Position numbers and translations under genes: made by a program. Below are positions 53,712-62,316 of a stretch of DNA of 64,000 nt, one piece after another (the first letter of the stretch is position 1; the number at the start of each line of letters is the position of its first letter). This DNA comes from Deltaproteobacteria bacterium (GTDB lineage: Bacteria > Desulfobacterota > Desulfobacteria > Desulfobacterales > C00003060): the NCBI GenBank assembly GCA_003647275.1, contig QMMN01000005.1, forward strand, positions 22,704 through 86,703. Reading direction: 5' to 3'. The notes under the pieces are model-generated. The model had not been told where the DNA came from. It searched no databases and saw only the letters and a list, made by a program, of their open reading frames with translations.

Positions 53712-55073
53712 TTGAAAGGCACAAGAATGCATTTGTTTCTGATCTGTTTCCTTGTTTTTTTTGTTGCGGCCCTGGTAGGTCCGACCCCAAAAATCTCCAT
53801 GGCCAAAGAGGCAAGTGCCAAAAACGAATGTGTTGGTTGCCATACCAACGTGAAAAAACTAATCCGTCTGAGCTGGGAGATCGAAAAGATCAGGCCAAAG
53901 CCGGACAAATCAGCAGAGACGGCCGGTGAAGGGTGAGGAGGCCCGCTGGCTCCGTTGGAGCCTTACGAAAAGATTTATGTCAACCCATCCTTCCTAAAGA
54001 CCGACCATGGGGAAATAGCATGCGAGGCCTGTCATGGGGGGGACCCCAAAGATCCCAATTGGCAGACCGCCCATAAGGGAATCATAAGAGACATGACCTT
54101 CCCTGAGGCCGACAAGGTCTGCGGCGAATGCCACAAAGATATCGTGTCCACAGCCAAGAACAGCCTGCACTACACTCTGGCCCCCCTTGAAAAGGCTATT
54201 AAGGCCCGGGCTAACAAAAAGGACAAAGGAATCCTTAAGAAGGTTTGTCAAGCTAAGGAAAAGCACTGCAATGCCTGTCATGCAAGCTGCGGCCAGTGCC
54301 ATGTCAGCCGTCCCGATTATGTCGAGGGCGGATTTCTGGCCGGGCACCTTTTTCAGAAAAAACCATCCATGGACACGACCTGTGCAAGCTGCCATGGCGG
54401 ACGGGTCCACCGAGAATTTACCGGGGCAAATGATGAGTATCCCGCAGATGTTCATTACGACAAACAGGAGATGACATGCATGGACTGCCATACTGCAAAA
54501 GAAATGCATGCGGATGCCATGGATGTGGGCACCCGATTTGATCTCCCTGAGAGGCCGAGGTGCGAGAAGTGCCACCCGGACGTAATATCCGAAAAGCCCA
54601 AGACCAGTTCACACACGATTCACAGGAATAAGGTGGCCTGTCAGGTCTGTCATGCGGTGGCCAATAAGAACTGCTTCAATTGCCACGTGGGAACCGATAA
54701 AAAGGGGCTTCCTTATTTTAAGTCTGGGGAAACGAAGATGCTATTTAAAATAGGCCTCAATCCCCGCAAAACGAACGACAGACCTTATCACTATGTGGTC
54801 TTGCGGCACCCACCGGCTGATCCAGGACTGTTTGATTTTTACGTAAAGGACGGGTTGAGTGATTTCAATAAACTTCCCACATGGAAGTTAGATACACCGC
54901 ACAACATTCAACGGATAACCCCGCAGAACAAGACCTGCAACAGCTGTCACGGCAATGCCTCACTTTTCCTCCAGAAAAAAGATGTGACTGGTTGGGAACA
55001 AAAAGCCAATGCCGGGGTCATCGTACCTGAGACTAAAATCCCCAGACCAATAAAGGATAGAGTCCAAAAATAA
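53712..55073 (+). CDS. Multihaem cytochrome c with in-frame UGA (candidate selenoprotein)
   Basis: Read through the UGA at 53934-53936, this is one 453-aa protein. The TTG at 53712 (GGAGG 8 nt upstream) begins a signal peptide (MHLFLICFLVFFVAALVG) and the first haem motif CVGCH (40-44). The UGA would be residue 75. The remainder has ten more CxxCH motifs, giving 11 haems: CEACH, CGECH, CNACH, CGQCH, CASCH, CMDCH, CEKCH, CQVCH, CFNCH and CNSCH. The part after UGA has no signal peptide, yet haem attachment occurs only after export. A GGCTCC/GGAGCC hairpin lies 11 nt past UGA. An annotation pipeline would split it into 53703-53936 and 53955-55073. Alternative: a plain nonsense mutation. Confidence 0.75.
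53937..53962 (+). promoter_or_regulatory. Candidate bacterial SECIS element
   Basis: Directly after the in-frame UGA come 11 bases and then a perfect 6-bp stem, GGCTCC (53948-53953) and GGAGCC (53957-53962), with loop GTT. A loop beginning with G at 17 nt from the UGA fits the published general shape of bacterial SECIS hairpins. No calculation of folding energy was done. Confidence 0.55.
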
Positions 55074-55235
55074 CTTGACCATACAAGGATGGCCTGTTAT
55101 GAGATTATGCCCAAAATGCTTATCTTTATTAACGCGGGGGTAAGCCAAGTACACATCAACAACGAAGGGGGGGATGAATGATATTGGTTTGGTGTTTTGG
55201 CCTTACGTCATTATTAGTCAATAGGAGGGGAAAAA

Positions 55236-55817
55236 ATGAAACACATAGGTAAGACATTGTTACTATCACTGGCTCTGGTGTTTGTTTGTAGTGCTCTTGC
55301 GTTTGCGGGATATGCATATAAGGTAAACAAGCCTCACATTGGTGGTGATCTCACACCAATCCAGGCCCATGAGATGCTCATGAAAGACCCACAACACACC
55401 TTTCTGATAGATTGTAGAACCCGACCGGAATATCAAATGATTGGCCATCCCGAAGGGGCCTACAATATTCCCTTGAAATTCTGGACCGGTAAGATGGGTG
55501 ATAAGAAATATGGGAAGGCGATGAATCCAAATTTCGGCAAGGACCTTCTGGCCCGGTTCAACCCCAAGACTGATACCCTGATATTTATATGTCGTAGTGG
55601 AAGCAGGAGTTGTATGGCATGCAATGAAGCCATCAAGGCGGGTTTTGCCGAAGACAAGGTGTTCAATGTAATGGGTGGTTTTGAAGGCGGCAAGATGAAA
55701 TACAAACACAGCGCCTATTGCGGGAAGCGAACAGGGGGTAGTTGGCGCAACGAGGGTCTCCCCTGGACCTATCATATGGACAAAAAACTGGTCTACCAAC
55801 CAGATCTCGCCAACTAA
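55236..55817 (+). CDS. Exported rhodanese-domain protein
   Basis: Periplasmic single-domain rhodanese. A signal peptide (LLLSLALVFVCSALAFA) is followed by TPIQAHEMLMKDPQHTFLIDCRTRPEYQMIGHPEGAYNIPL and the active-site loop CRSGSRS with Cys119. A second Cys is close by (SCMACNEA). The C-terminal part (HSAYCGKRTGGSWRNEGLPW) extends beyond the usual rhodanese domain. AGGAGGGG precedes the ATG. It follows the multihaem cytochrome by about 160 bases and is closed by a terminator, so it may act with the cytochrome in sulfur or selenium redox chemistry (inference). Confidence 0.92.
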   Translation: MKHIGKTLLLSLALVFVCSALAFAGYAYKVNKPHIGGDLTPIQAHEMLMKDPQHTFLIDCRTRPEYQMIGHPEGAYNIPLKFWTGKMGDKKYGKAMNPNFGKDLLARFNPKTDTLIFICRSGSRSCMACNEAIKAGFAEDKVFNVMGGFEGGKMKYKHSAYCGKRTGGSWRNEGLPWTYHMDKKLVYQPDLAN

Positions 55818-55843
55818 ATTACCCGACAGCTATGTGAGGCAAG

Positions 55844-55873
55844 GGCCCATCTAGGCAACAGGATGGGCCTTTA
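55844..55873 (+). terminator. Intrinsic terminator after the rhodanese gene
   Basis: An 8-bp stem GGCCCATC/GATGGGCC with a 10-nt loop is followed by TTTAT. It lies 27 bases after the stop codon. Confidence 0.75.
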
Positions 55874-55940
55874 TCATAACGCGCCTATCTCTTGCAATTT
55901 CCACGGTTGACGCAGATGAAGAAGAGGTTGTGAAACACCT

Positions 55941-56032
55941 CACCTACCCCGTATAGCTACCGCAACAGGACGGGCAAGGCGGGGGGGGCTACCTTGGGGC
56001 AGCGCTTCGCATCCGGGGAACAGGCCGGTCAA
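55941..56032. repeat. Composite intergenic repeat
   Basis: The first part (55941-55980) is the inverted copy of 15031-15075. The second part (55998-56032) is the second copy of the element at 70-104. No gene is seen in 55874-56443. A palindrome atagata/tatctat lies at about 56195-56211. Confidence 0.55.
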
Positions 56033-56443
56033 TATCATCCCTCCCCACGACCCCATGGTCTCGCCTTACAGCTTGCTTTTGGTTCCCTTTGCTTATCCCG
56101 ATACTTTATCTTTCTTTTGATTCGAAGAGGTCATGTTTAGTAAGCGATTATAATAGAGTCAGTCTAGGGTTCAAAGAAAGTTTGAGGTCTTCATATAGAT
56201 ATGATATCTATGATAAAATCCCCTTTTTTTGAGAAGGGTGATCATACGGAAACAATCTCGAATTTTCCGTATTCGAAGAGGGCCTTGAAACCATAAGGGT
56301 CCTTATCTGAGGGGCACCATCGTAATCCAGCGCCAAGAAGGACATCTCTTTGGCTAACATGCGGGAAAATATGATTTTTTGGATCGGTACACTTCGCAAA
56401 TATGAGCTTGTAGAAACGCTTATCTTAAGGGAGGTTTGAAAGC

Positions 56444-57646
56444 ATGAAGATTCGCAGCATTGACGAGGTTGATCTCAAGGGAAAGCAGGTCCTGATCCGG
56501 GTGGATTTCAACGTCCCCTTAGATGAACAGGGGAATATCGCAGACGATACGCGTATTCGAAGTGTTTTATCGACCTTAAACCACGCTCTGGATGAAGGAG
56601 CAAAGGTGATTATTGCATCTCATCTCGGACGTCCCAAGGGACAGCGGGTTGAAAAATACTCTTTGGCGCCTTGCGCCCGGCGACTCAGTCGACTCCTCTC
56701 AAAAGAGGTACGTTTGGCCCCGGACTGCGTGGGCCCTGAGGTGGAAGAGATGGTCCAAAAGATGAAGCCCGGCGATGTCCTGTTATTGGAGAACCTTCGA
56801 TTTCACAAGGCAGAGACCGACAACGACGCGGAGTTCGCCCGGGCCTTGGCCAGGCTGGCGGATGTGTACATCAACGATGGCTTTGCCGTGGCCCATCGGG
56901 TCAACGCCTCAGTCGTGGCCGTCACCAGTTTCGTCAAAGAGTGCTGCGCGGGTTTCCTGATGAAAAAGGAACTCCAGGCCTTCTCTCAGGTTTTGGAGAA
57001 CCCCGGCCGGCCGCTGGTAGCCATCCTTGGCGGGGGCAAGGTTGCGGATAAAGTGGGAGCCGTATCTCATCTGGTCGACAAGGCTGACAAGGTCATTTTA
57101 GGCGGGGCCATTGCCTACACTTTTCTGAGGGCTCAGGGCATTGACACAGGGACCTCCTTGGTAGAGGGGGGGTTGATCCCTCAGGCGCAACAGATCCTGC
57201 AAAAAGCCCGCGAAAAACGTGTGAAGCTCTACCTCCCTGTGGACTGTGTGGTGGCCCAAGAAAAAAGTCCTAAGGCCCAAACCCTACTGCGACCCATTCA
57301 AGAGATCCCAGACGGGTGGATGGCCCTGGACATCGGTCCGGCTTCGGTTACGCTTTTCTCAGAGGTCTTGGAAAATGCGCGGACCATTGTGTGGAATGGT
57401 CCCATGGGGGTCTATGAGATGGACCCCTTCAGTCGGGGGACCTTTGGTCTGCTTCGAAAAGTGGCTAGCAGTTACGCCTTCACTGTGTTGGGGGGCGGGG
57501 ATCTAGATGTGGCCGTGCATCGCACGGGTGAGGCATACAACATATCCTATATCTCCACGGGTGGCGGGGCCTTTGTGGCGCTTTTAGAGGGAAACACCCT
57601 CCCGGCTATCAAGGCATTGATGGCATGCGAAAAAGGGGAGGCTTAA
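56444..57646 (+). CDS. pgk: Phosphoglycerate kinase
   Basis: Glycolytic ATP-forming step from 1,3-bisphosphoglycerate. RVDFNVPLDEQGNIADDTRIRS, SHLGRPKG, LLENLRFHKAETDND, GFLMKKEL, AILGGGKVADKVG, VWNGPMGVYEMDPF and STGGGAFVALLEG are all present. 400 aa is normal. AAGGGAGG precedes the ATG. It stands alone rather than next to gap or tpi. Confidence 0.98.
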   Translation: MKIRSIDEVDLKGKQVLIRVDFNVPLDEQGNIADDTRIRSVLSTLNHALDEGAKVIIASHLGRPKGQRVEKYSLAPCARRLSRLLSKEVRLAPDCVGPEVEEMVQKMKPGDVLLLENLRFHKAETDNDAEFARALARLADVYINDGFAVAHRVNASVVAVTSFVKECCAGFLMKKELQAFSQVLENPGRPLVAILGGGKVADKVGAVSHLVDKADKVILGGAIAYTFLRAQGIDTGTSLVEGGLIPQAQQILQKAREKRVKLYLPVDCVVAQEKSPKAQTLLRPIQEIPDGWMALDIGPASVTLFSEVLENARTIVWNGPMGVYEMDPFSRGTFGLLRKVASSYAFTVLGGGDLDVAVHRTGEAYNISYISTGGGAFVALLEGNTLPAIKALMACEKGEA

Positions 57647-57853
57647 CCCCTGCGATGCCAATACTCGCAGGGAACCAAAAGTGGCCCATGACCCATTCCG
57701 AGGGCCCGGAAGGGATTTCCCATTGTGGCAGCCATAAGGATGGTCATTAATAATAAAAACTGGCTCAAAGCCAAGCAGACAATTTGCTCGTGAATTGCAG
57801 CCTTGTACGCTTGTAGATGTTCCTCTGTTCGTTGCCCTTTGGCATATATCAGC

Positions 57854-58432
57854 TCAGCTTTGCCAATTCACACCGCATTCTGGGCTGACGGTTTCAAGGA
57901 GTTGATTAAGGACAACCATGAGGTTTATTACGCCAACGATCTCGCCATTCCGGATGACCAGCTGCTGCCGAACACCTTCTTTAAACAGGACGAAGATGGC
58001 GTGGTTCATTTTATCATCTTCCTTCAATACCGGATGAACCGGGGACATGATGTCTTTTACTCTTTTGTGCGCCTCTTGCTTGACCAAGTCGAAAAAGCTG
58101 TTATGAAGCCACTGGTAGTGTTCTTGGAATTCACCTACCTGGTCGGCGACTTCCAGTACGCGTGAAGAGAGAACACGAGCGATGTGAAGCTCTGATTTTT
58201 TAGCACTTTCGGGCACCAGTCCCCTGATGAGGTCATACATGGACAACTTGCCTATAATCTTCCTGGATGCATCTGTCACAAAAAGCGTCTTGTGATAATT
58301 ACTAATGGCACCCGCCTTAAGTTTCTCGTGATTTTTTTTCAAGATAGCCAAAGCATCACTTAACCGGGCCTCAACATCGATTTTATCGTACTCCTCGATA
58401 GGATTCATCATGTCCTTGACCAATTTTCCCAT
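57854..58432 (-). CDS. Two-CBS-domain protein
   Basis: 192 aa. A first CBS repeat (VKDMMNPIEEYDKIDVEARLSDALAILKKN...TLFVTDASRKIIGKLSMYDLIRGL) and a second (VKDIMSPVHPVLKEDDKMNHAIFVLFKEGVRQQLVIRNGEIVGVINLMVVLNQLL) are joined by a helical linker. CBS pairs bind adenosyl ligands and usually act as sensors. No fused effector domain is present, so the target is unknown. AAAGGAGG lies 8 nt upstream of the ATG. Confidence 0.9.
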   Translation of the reverse strand: MGKLVKDMMNPIEEYDKIDVEARLSDALAILKKNHEKLKAGAISNYHKTLFVTDASRKIIGKLSMYDLIRGLVPESAKKSELHIARVLSSRVLEVADQVGEFQEHYQWLHNSFFDLVKQEAHKRVKDIMSPVHPVLKEDDKMNHAIFVLFKEGVRQQLVIRNGEIVGVINLMVVLNQLLETVSPECGVNWQS

Positions 58433-58497
58433 ATTCTTATCCTCCTTTAATGAAAATTTCTGAGAATGATGACTTGAAAATGCACCGCGAGCGCTAA

Positions 58498-58641
58498 CTC
58501 CGCAGCTTGCCCCGTAGAATTGTTACTTTGAGATCAAGATGATAATACAACCTGATTAAGGAACTTGAGATGAGTCGCTTATAACCAAAGACATGATTGA
58601 AGAACCCTGCTGCTGCAGCAAGCTGCAGGGAATCTTCGACC
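58498..58641 (-). repeat. Long REP-like repeat, copy B
   Basis: Minus-strand copy of the repeat at 53318-53450, with an added palindrome ctgcagcaagctgcag (58610-58627 region). The copies face each other across about 5 kb that includes the cytochrome, rhodanese and pgk genes. Confidence 0.7.
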
Positions 58642-58807
58642 GTTTCGACCGTGAGGAAATTTACCATTTTTTGATTGTTTGCATCCCCTTGCTCCGCACG
58701 GACATGCAAACTTAAACAATGGCACTGCGTGCTTCTTTGTTTTGCGGCTTGCAGCCGCTCAACAAAGCCACCTGCTCAGCAGGTGGTTATTTAGGCGCTC
58801 GCTAACC

Positions 58808-58875
58808 CCCGAAGCCCACCGAAGCACTACCGTCAGGCAGAACCTACGTGGAATGCGCTCGCTATTGCGGTTCAA
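58808..58875 (+). repeat. REP-like intergenic repeat
   Basis: Shares the actaccgtcaggcagaacct segment and the gaatgcgctcgcta tail with copies at 19859 and 12391. The gap 58433-59357 carries three repeats, low-complexity sequence (58980-59110) and no gene that I can support. Confidence 0.55.
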
Positions 58876-59167
58876 CGGGGCTCGCTATAGGAAGCTTTAA
58901 GACCAACGGCTAAAATCGCCATACCGAGACTTCCATGTACATCATTTCACATTCCACCCAGGATTTCAAGGTATTTTTTTGCGGGGAGATGGAGGGTTAA
59001 TAAATTTTGGTAAAATTCGAGATAGGCCTTCTTCGTACATTGGGGTTAAAAATGAATCCCAAGGGTCAAAAAATTGAAATGATGACCCAGGTCAAAAAAC
59101 CAAAACCCCCCCTTCTGTGTTATAAAGCGTTTTTTTGTCACTCGTTTCAAGATTCTCATTAGGAGGT

Positions 59168-59234
59168 GGTTTCAAAACCCTTTTTCTCGTTTGTTTGCCC
59201 ATTTTTGACCGGCTCGCTAAAGGGTTTTGAAACC
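59168..59234. repeat. Nested palindromic intergenic repeat, copy 2
   Basis: Perfect 13-base inverted arms ggtttcaaaaccc and gggttttgaaacc enclose a 41-base centre containing cccatttttgaccggctcgct. It is related to the palindrome at 1630-1743. Confidence 0.65.
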
Positions 59235-59357
59235 GGCCACATCTGAAACTTTAAACATTTTTCCCAGCTTTAGTCTCTGTGAAGTATCTGGATCTGTGTT
59301 CGTCATTTCGATAGAAATACTTTTATAGCATTGGCCGAAAACGAGATTCAATGAGGA

Positions 59358-59819
59358 TTAGTGACCTTTGGGACTAATGCCAGGCTCTAAGGGCGTAAAA
59401 CCGCTCTCCCTGTCCCTGACGCGAGCCGCCTTTGCATCCAGGATTTCATAAAGGATGACTTCGCCCACCAGCCAGGTTTTAACGCCTGGCCTTAAACACC
59501 CGCTCATGGTTTGTCCCGACCGTCCGAGAGCAGCGTGGATGTGCAAGATCGGCTGGCCGTCTTCCCCAGGAGCGAGGACTCCAACCCCGATCACCTCATG
59601 GGCGCCATCAACAGGTAGCAGCATCGGATCCGGTGGTCTTTCATTTGAACGTCGTGGGCCAACCACGACCTGCCCCCCTCCGACGCCACCTACCAGGACA
59701 ACGTGGCCCACGGACACACCATTCTCTTGCGCAAAACGCTCAATGCATTCGGGAACCACATCGCCATCCTCAAGCCGTATTACGAAAATCCGGCCGATAT
59801 GTCCTTCACTTGACTTCAT
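59358..59819 (-). CDS. PPC/DUF296-domain protein
   Basis: 153 aa. The PPC (DUF296) fold of small, possibly DNA-associated trimeric proteins is recognised from FVIRLEDGDVVPECIERFAQENGVSVGHVVLVGGVGGGQVVVG, HEVIGVGVLAPGEDGQPILHIHAALGRSGQTMSGCLRPGVKTWLVGEVIL. The His-x-His in LHIHAALG is a likely metal site. The ATG at 59819 has GGAGG 6 nt upstream. The start at 59885 has no site. Function unknown. Confidence 0.9.
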   Translation of the reverse strand: MKSSEGHIGRIFVIRLEDGDVVPECIERFAQENGVSVGHVVLVGGVGGGQVVVGPRRSNERPPDPMLLPVDGAHEVIGVGVLAPGEDGQPILHIHAALGRSGQTMSGCLRPGVKTWLVGEVILYEILDAKAARVRDRESGFTPLEPGISPKGH

Positions 59820-59975
59820 ATCCAACCTCCTCGCTTTTTGTCGATTAGCGTCACAGTGTTTTATCCACCCCAAAGCAGTATACACCAGGCAAAACTCTCA
59901 CGACAATCGTCGCACTCGTGAGAGATGCCTACATGGACAGGGAGCTTCAAAAGCCCCTTCCGGCGAAAGCCCTGC

Positions 59976-60965
59976 TCAGTCGCGACCTGCGGCGGGCGAC
60001 CAGAGATAGTAGAAACCGGTGCGCAGAGAGGTCATGGCGTGTGGCAGGCCTAAATCAATGAGGGGTAATCTTCTTCCGCTGTACTGAGTCGTGGCGGTGT
60101 TGTAGAGGTTGTCGTCCGGGTATTCGGTACGGCGGTAGACCACGACTTTCGAGTCTTCCGGCAGTTCAGCTAGCTTCTTGGCCTGCAAGACCGCATCGTT
60201 TAAGTATCCGATTTTATCCACAAGCCCCAGTTGCAGGGCTTCCTTTGCGAGGTAGATGCGGGCAGTGGAGATGTCGGCCAAAGTCTTTTGATCGAGTTTG
60301 CGGTGCTTGGCTACGAGGTTTATGAATCTCCTGCCCAAGTCGTCGGTCAAGGCCTGGAGAATCTTTTGTTCCTCTTGGGTGGTTTGCCGGAAGGGAGAGC
60401 CCATGTCTTTGTTTTTACCGGACTTGTTTACTTTGATATCCAAGCCGATTTTTCCCATAAGGCTGGTCACTTTAGGCCGCATGAAGATGACACCTATGGA
60501 GCCTGTGACCGTGGTGGGGTGGGCCAGGATGAAATCGGCCGGAAGGGAGATATAATAGCCGCCTGAAGCGGCCACATCCATCATGGCAACGACCACCTTG
60601 GCCCCCGTCCTCTCCTTGAAGGCCATGATTTCGTGATAGAGAACGTCGCTTGCGGTGGTGGAGCCGCCGGGTGAGTCGATTTTCAAGAGAACCGCCCTGA
60701 CTTCCTCGTCTTTTTCAGCCAGCCTAAGCTGGGAGACGATCTCCTGGACCATGCTCGGCCTGGTGCGCAGGAACCGCTCCCTCGGAGCGTCCGAGATGAT
60801 CCCTCTTATGGGGATGACCAGCACCTTGCCCTTTTCCGTACCTTGGAGTGTGAACTCCTGAAGCGGTTCCGTGGCGTCGGGAAAGAGTTTTACCTTAGGA
60901 GCCGCGCAACCGTTCCCAAGAAGCGCAGCGACCGCGAGAATGATAAAAAGATACGTCCGCATCAT
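59976..60965 (-). CDS. sppA: Signal peptide peptidase SppA-type serine protease
   Basis: Degrades cleaved signal peptides. An N-terminal lipoprotein-type signal ends in LLGNGC. The S49 domain has LLKIDSPGGSTTASDVLYHEI, the nucleophile Ser in VAASGGYYISLPAD, and the SGKNKDMGSPFR segment that supplies the general-base Lys in short-form SppA. At about 330 aa it matches the short form, with one catalytic domain. Three ATGs lie in a row; the middle one (60965) is 6 nt from GGAGA. A start at 60989 is possible. Confidence 0.92.
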   Translation of the reverse strand: MMRTYLFIILAVAALLGNGCAAPKVKLFPDATEPLQEFTLQGTEKGKVLVIPIRGIISDAPRERFLRTRPSMVQEIVSQLRLAEKDEEVRAVLLKIDSPGGSTTASDVLYHEIMAFKERTGAKVVVAMMDVAASGGYYISLPADFILAHPTTVTGSIGVIFMRPKVTSLMGKIGLDIKVNKSGKNKDMGSPFRQTTQEEQKILQALTDDLGRRFINLVAKHRKLDQKTLADISTARIYLAKEALQLGLVDKIGYLNDAVLQAKKLAELPEDSKVVVYRRTEYPDDNLYNTATTQYSGRRLPLIDLGLPHAMTSLRTGFYYLWSPAAGRD

Positions 60966-61166
60966 CATACATCTCCAGAAATTCTTCATAGATAGTCCAA
61001 AAATCTTCCATTTTCATTCTTTTTTCCATTGCATTGATTTTACCTGGATTATCTCAAAAAAAGAGAAGTTGAGAGATCTACCATTAACAATGCTGGTGGA
61101 ATTAGATTTCCTGGCGTTAAAAACCGTTACAAAGAAAGCAGGCGAAGACTGCTGCAAAAAACTTTT

Positions 61167-62018
61167 TCACGCCTTTGAATTCACCTTGATGTGCCAGGGC
61201 TCAAAGCGCACTCCAAGCAGGTTGTCCTGGGGATAGCGGAGGGCGATGTAGCCGAGGTCCACAAGCTTCCTGTATACCTCCGTGGTGGTAAAGCGCTCCG
61301 TGAAGTTAGCGGCCCCGAAGCCTGCCTGCCCCACATCAAAATCGCCGACGCCATGGAAGGAATAGCCGGGTGGGGCGAGTGAGCGGGAGGCCATGGAGAG
61401 ATTGCCCTTGCTTTTGTAAGCCTTATTCAAAAACAGCAGAAACTGCTTGATGACACTGCGCACCCCGGAAGTCAGGATGACCTGATCGCCCATGTCCTGC
61501 TTGATTTTCTTGTAGGTCTCAAGGGGCAGGCCCTTATAGAGGTAGTTGCCGGTGTAAGGGACCTTGACCACTTTCCGTCTCTGAATCCGGTCGGTGAGAT
61601 TTTTCAGGGGCTTTTCGCCGAAAAAACCGTAGAGGGCGGCACCTTCATAGAAGATCATCTCCAGAAAATCCAGTTCCGCCTTGGGGAACTGGCCTACCTG
61701 GGAGTAGTTACGGGCAATTTTGAGCGCATCGTCAAAGTCTAACAGGTAGAAATTGCCATGCCCTACGGTCCGCTGGAGGCGCTTGAGCCGCTTTACAGAG
61801 GATTCTAAAAGCCGGTATCTTTTCCGGTCAAGGTAGAAGTCCCCCTCGTGATGTTCGTCGAAGTGCTGCATCTTGTGGAGGTAGTCCTTGATATGATCAT
61901 CGTAGTCTCTCGGCGGGGTAGCAGGGGGAATTTTTACGATCTCCGCAAACACCTCTGGAGCGAGCCCCGCTACGATGACGCCTGCGATTATAGCCTTCAG
62001 AAAGTGTCTTCTTTTCAT
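61167..62018 (-). CDS. VanY-like M15 peptidase with twin-arginine signal
   Basis: Predicted exported D,D- or L,D-carboxypeptidase-like protein. The N-terminus KRRHFLKAIIAGVIVAGLAPEVFA looks like a Tat signal. The C-terminal third carries the M15 pattern: LTSGVRSVIKQ, GYSFHGVGDFDVG (His and Asp ligands) and FEPWHI (Glu/His). The middle region (YLLDFDDALKIARNYSQVGQFPKAELDFLEMIFYEGAALYGFFGEKPL) is not familiar. 283 aa. It is upstream of sppA on the same strand. Substrate inferred from family only. Confidence 0.85.
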   Translation of the reverse strand: MKRRHFLKAIIAGVIVAGLAPEVFAEIVKIPPATPPRDYDDHIKDYLHKMQHFDEHHEGDFYLDRKRYRLLESSVKRLKRLQRTVGHGNFYLLDFDDALKIARNYSQVGQFPKAELDFLEMIFYEGAALYGFFGEKPLKNLTDRIQRRKVVKVPYTGNYLYKGLPLETYKKIKQDMGDQVILTSGVRSVIKQFLLFLNKAYKSKGNLSMASRSLAPPGYSFHGVGDFDVGQAGFGAANFTERFTTTEVYRKLVDLGYIALRYPQDNLLGVRFEPWHIKVNSKA

Positions 62019-62172
62019 CTTCTTTCAACCGAATGGTGGTTTTGGCTTCAAGAAGTGCTTAAGTATCTTTCTTATGACCTACTGATCTTCAATGAATCTG
62101 AATCTATCATCTGCCAGATTAAATCCCGATCATCACACTTAATCACACTGGTCATTCGCTAAAACCAACAAA

Positions 62173-62316
62173 TTATCTCCCGGCCTGGTCAACACGCTCC
62201 CTGATACACGCGACCAGCGTCTCAAGCTCACTTTTCTCTAACTGCAGCAGGAAACTTAGATCAACTTCAGTCTTTAAAATCCCCTGAATGATTGCACTCA
62301 ACTTCTCTCTAGTCAT
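62173..62316 (-). CDS. Possible 47-aa small protein
   Basis: A short frame encodes MTREKLSAIIQGILKTEVDL and continues as a Leu-rich amphipathic helix ending RVDQAGR. The helical composition and sensible codon use suggest a real protein, but there is only a weak GGAAA upstream. It lies between the VanY-like gene and a gap of about 460 bases. Confidence 0.4.
   Translation of the reverse strand: MTREKLSAIIQGILKTEVDLSFLLQLEKSELETLVACIRERVDQAGR

Noticed and set aside
53703..53936. Stand-alone one-haem cytochrome gene
   Set aside because: It ends at a UGA in frame with the rest of the cytochrome, and the second part lacks an export signal. The read-through model explains both; the split model is kept only as the alternative.
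57803..58165. Plus-strand 120-codon frame near the CBS gene
   Set aside because: Antisense to the two-CBS protein, which has clear domain sequence and a consensus ribosome-binding site.
58494..58709. 71-codon frame in the second repeat copy
   Set aside because: Encoded by the repeat itself; similarity to the peptide at 53309 follows from DNA identity.
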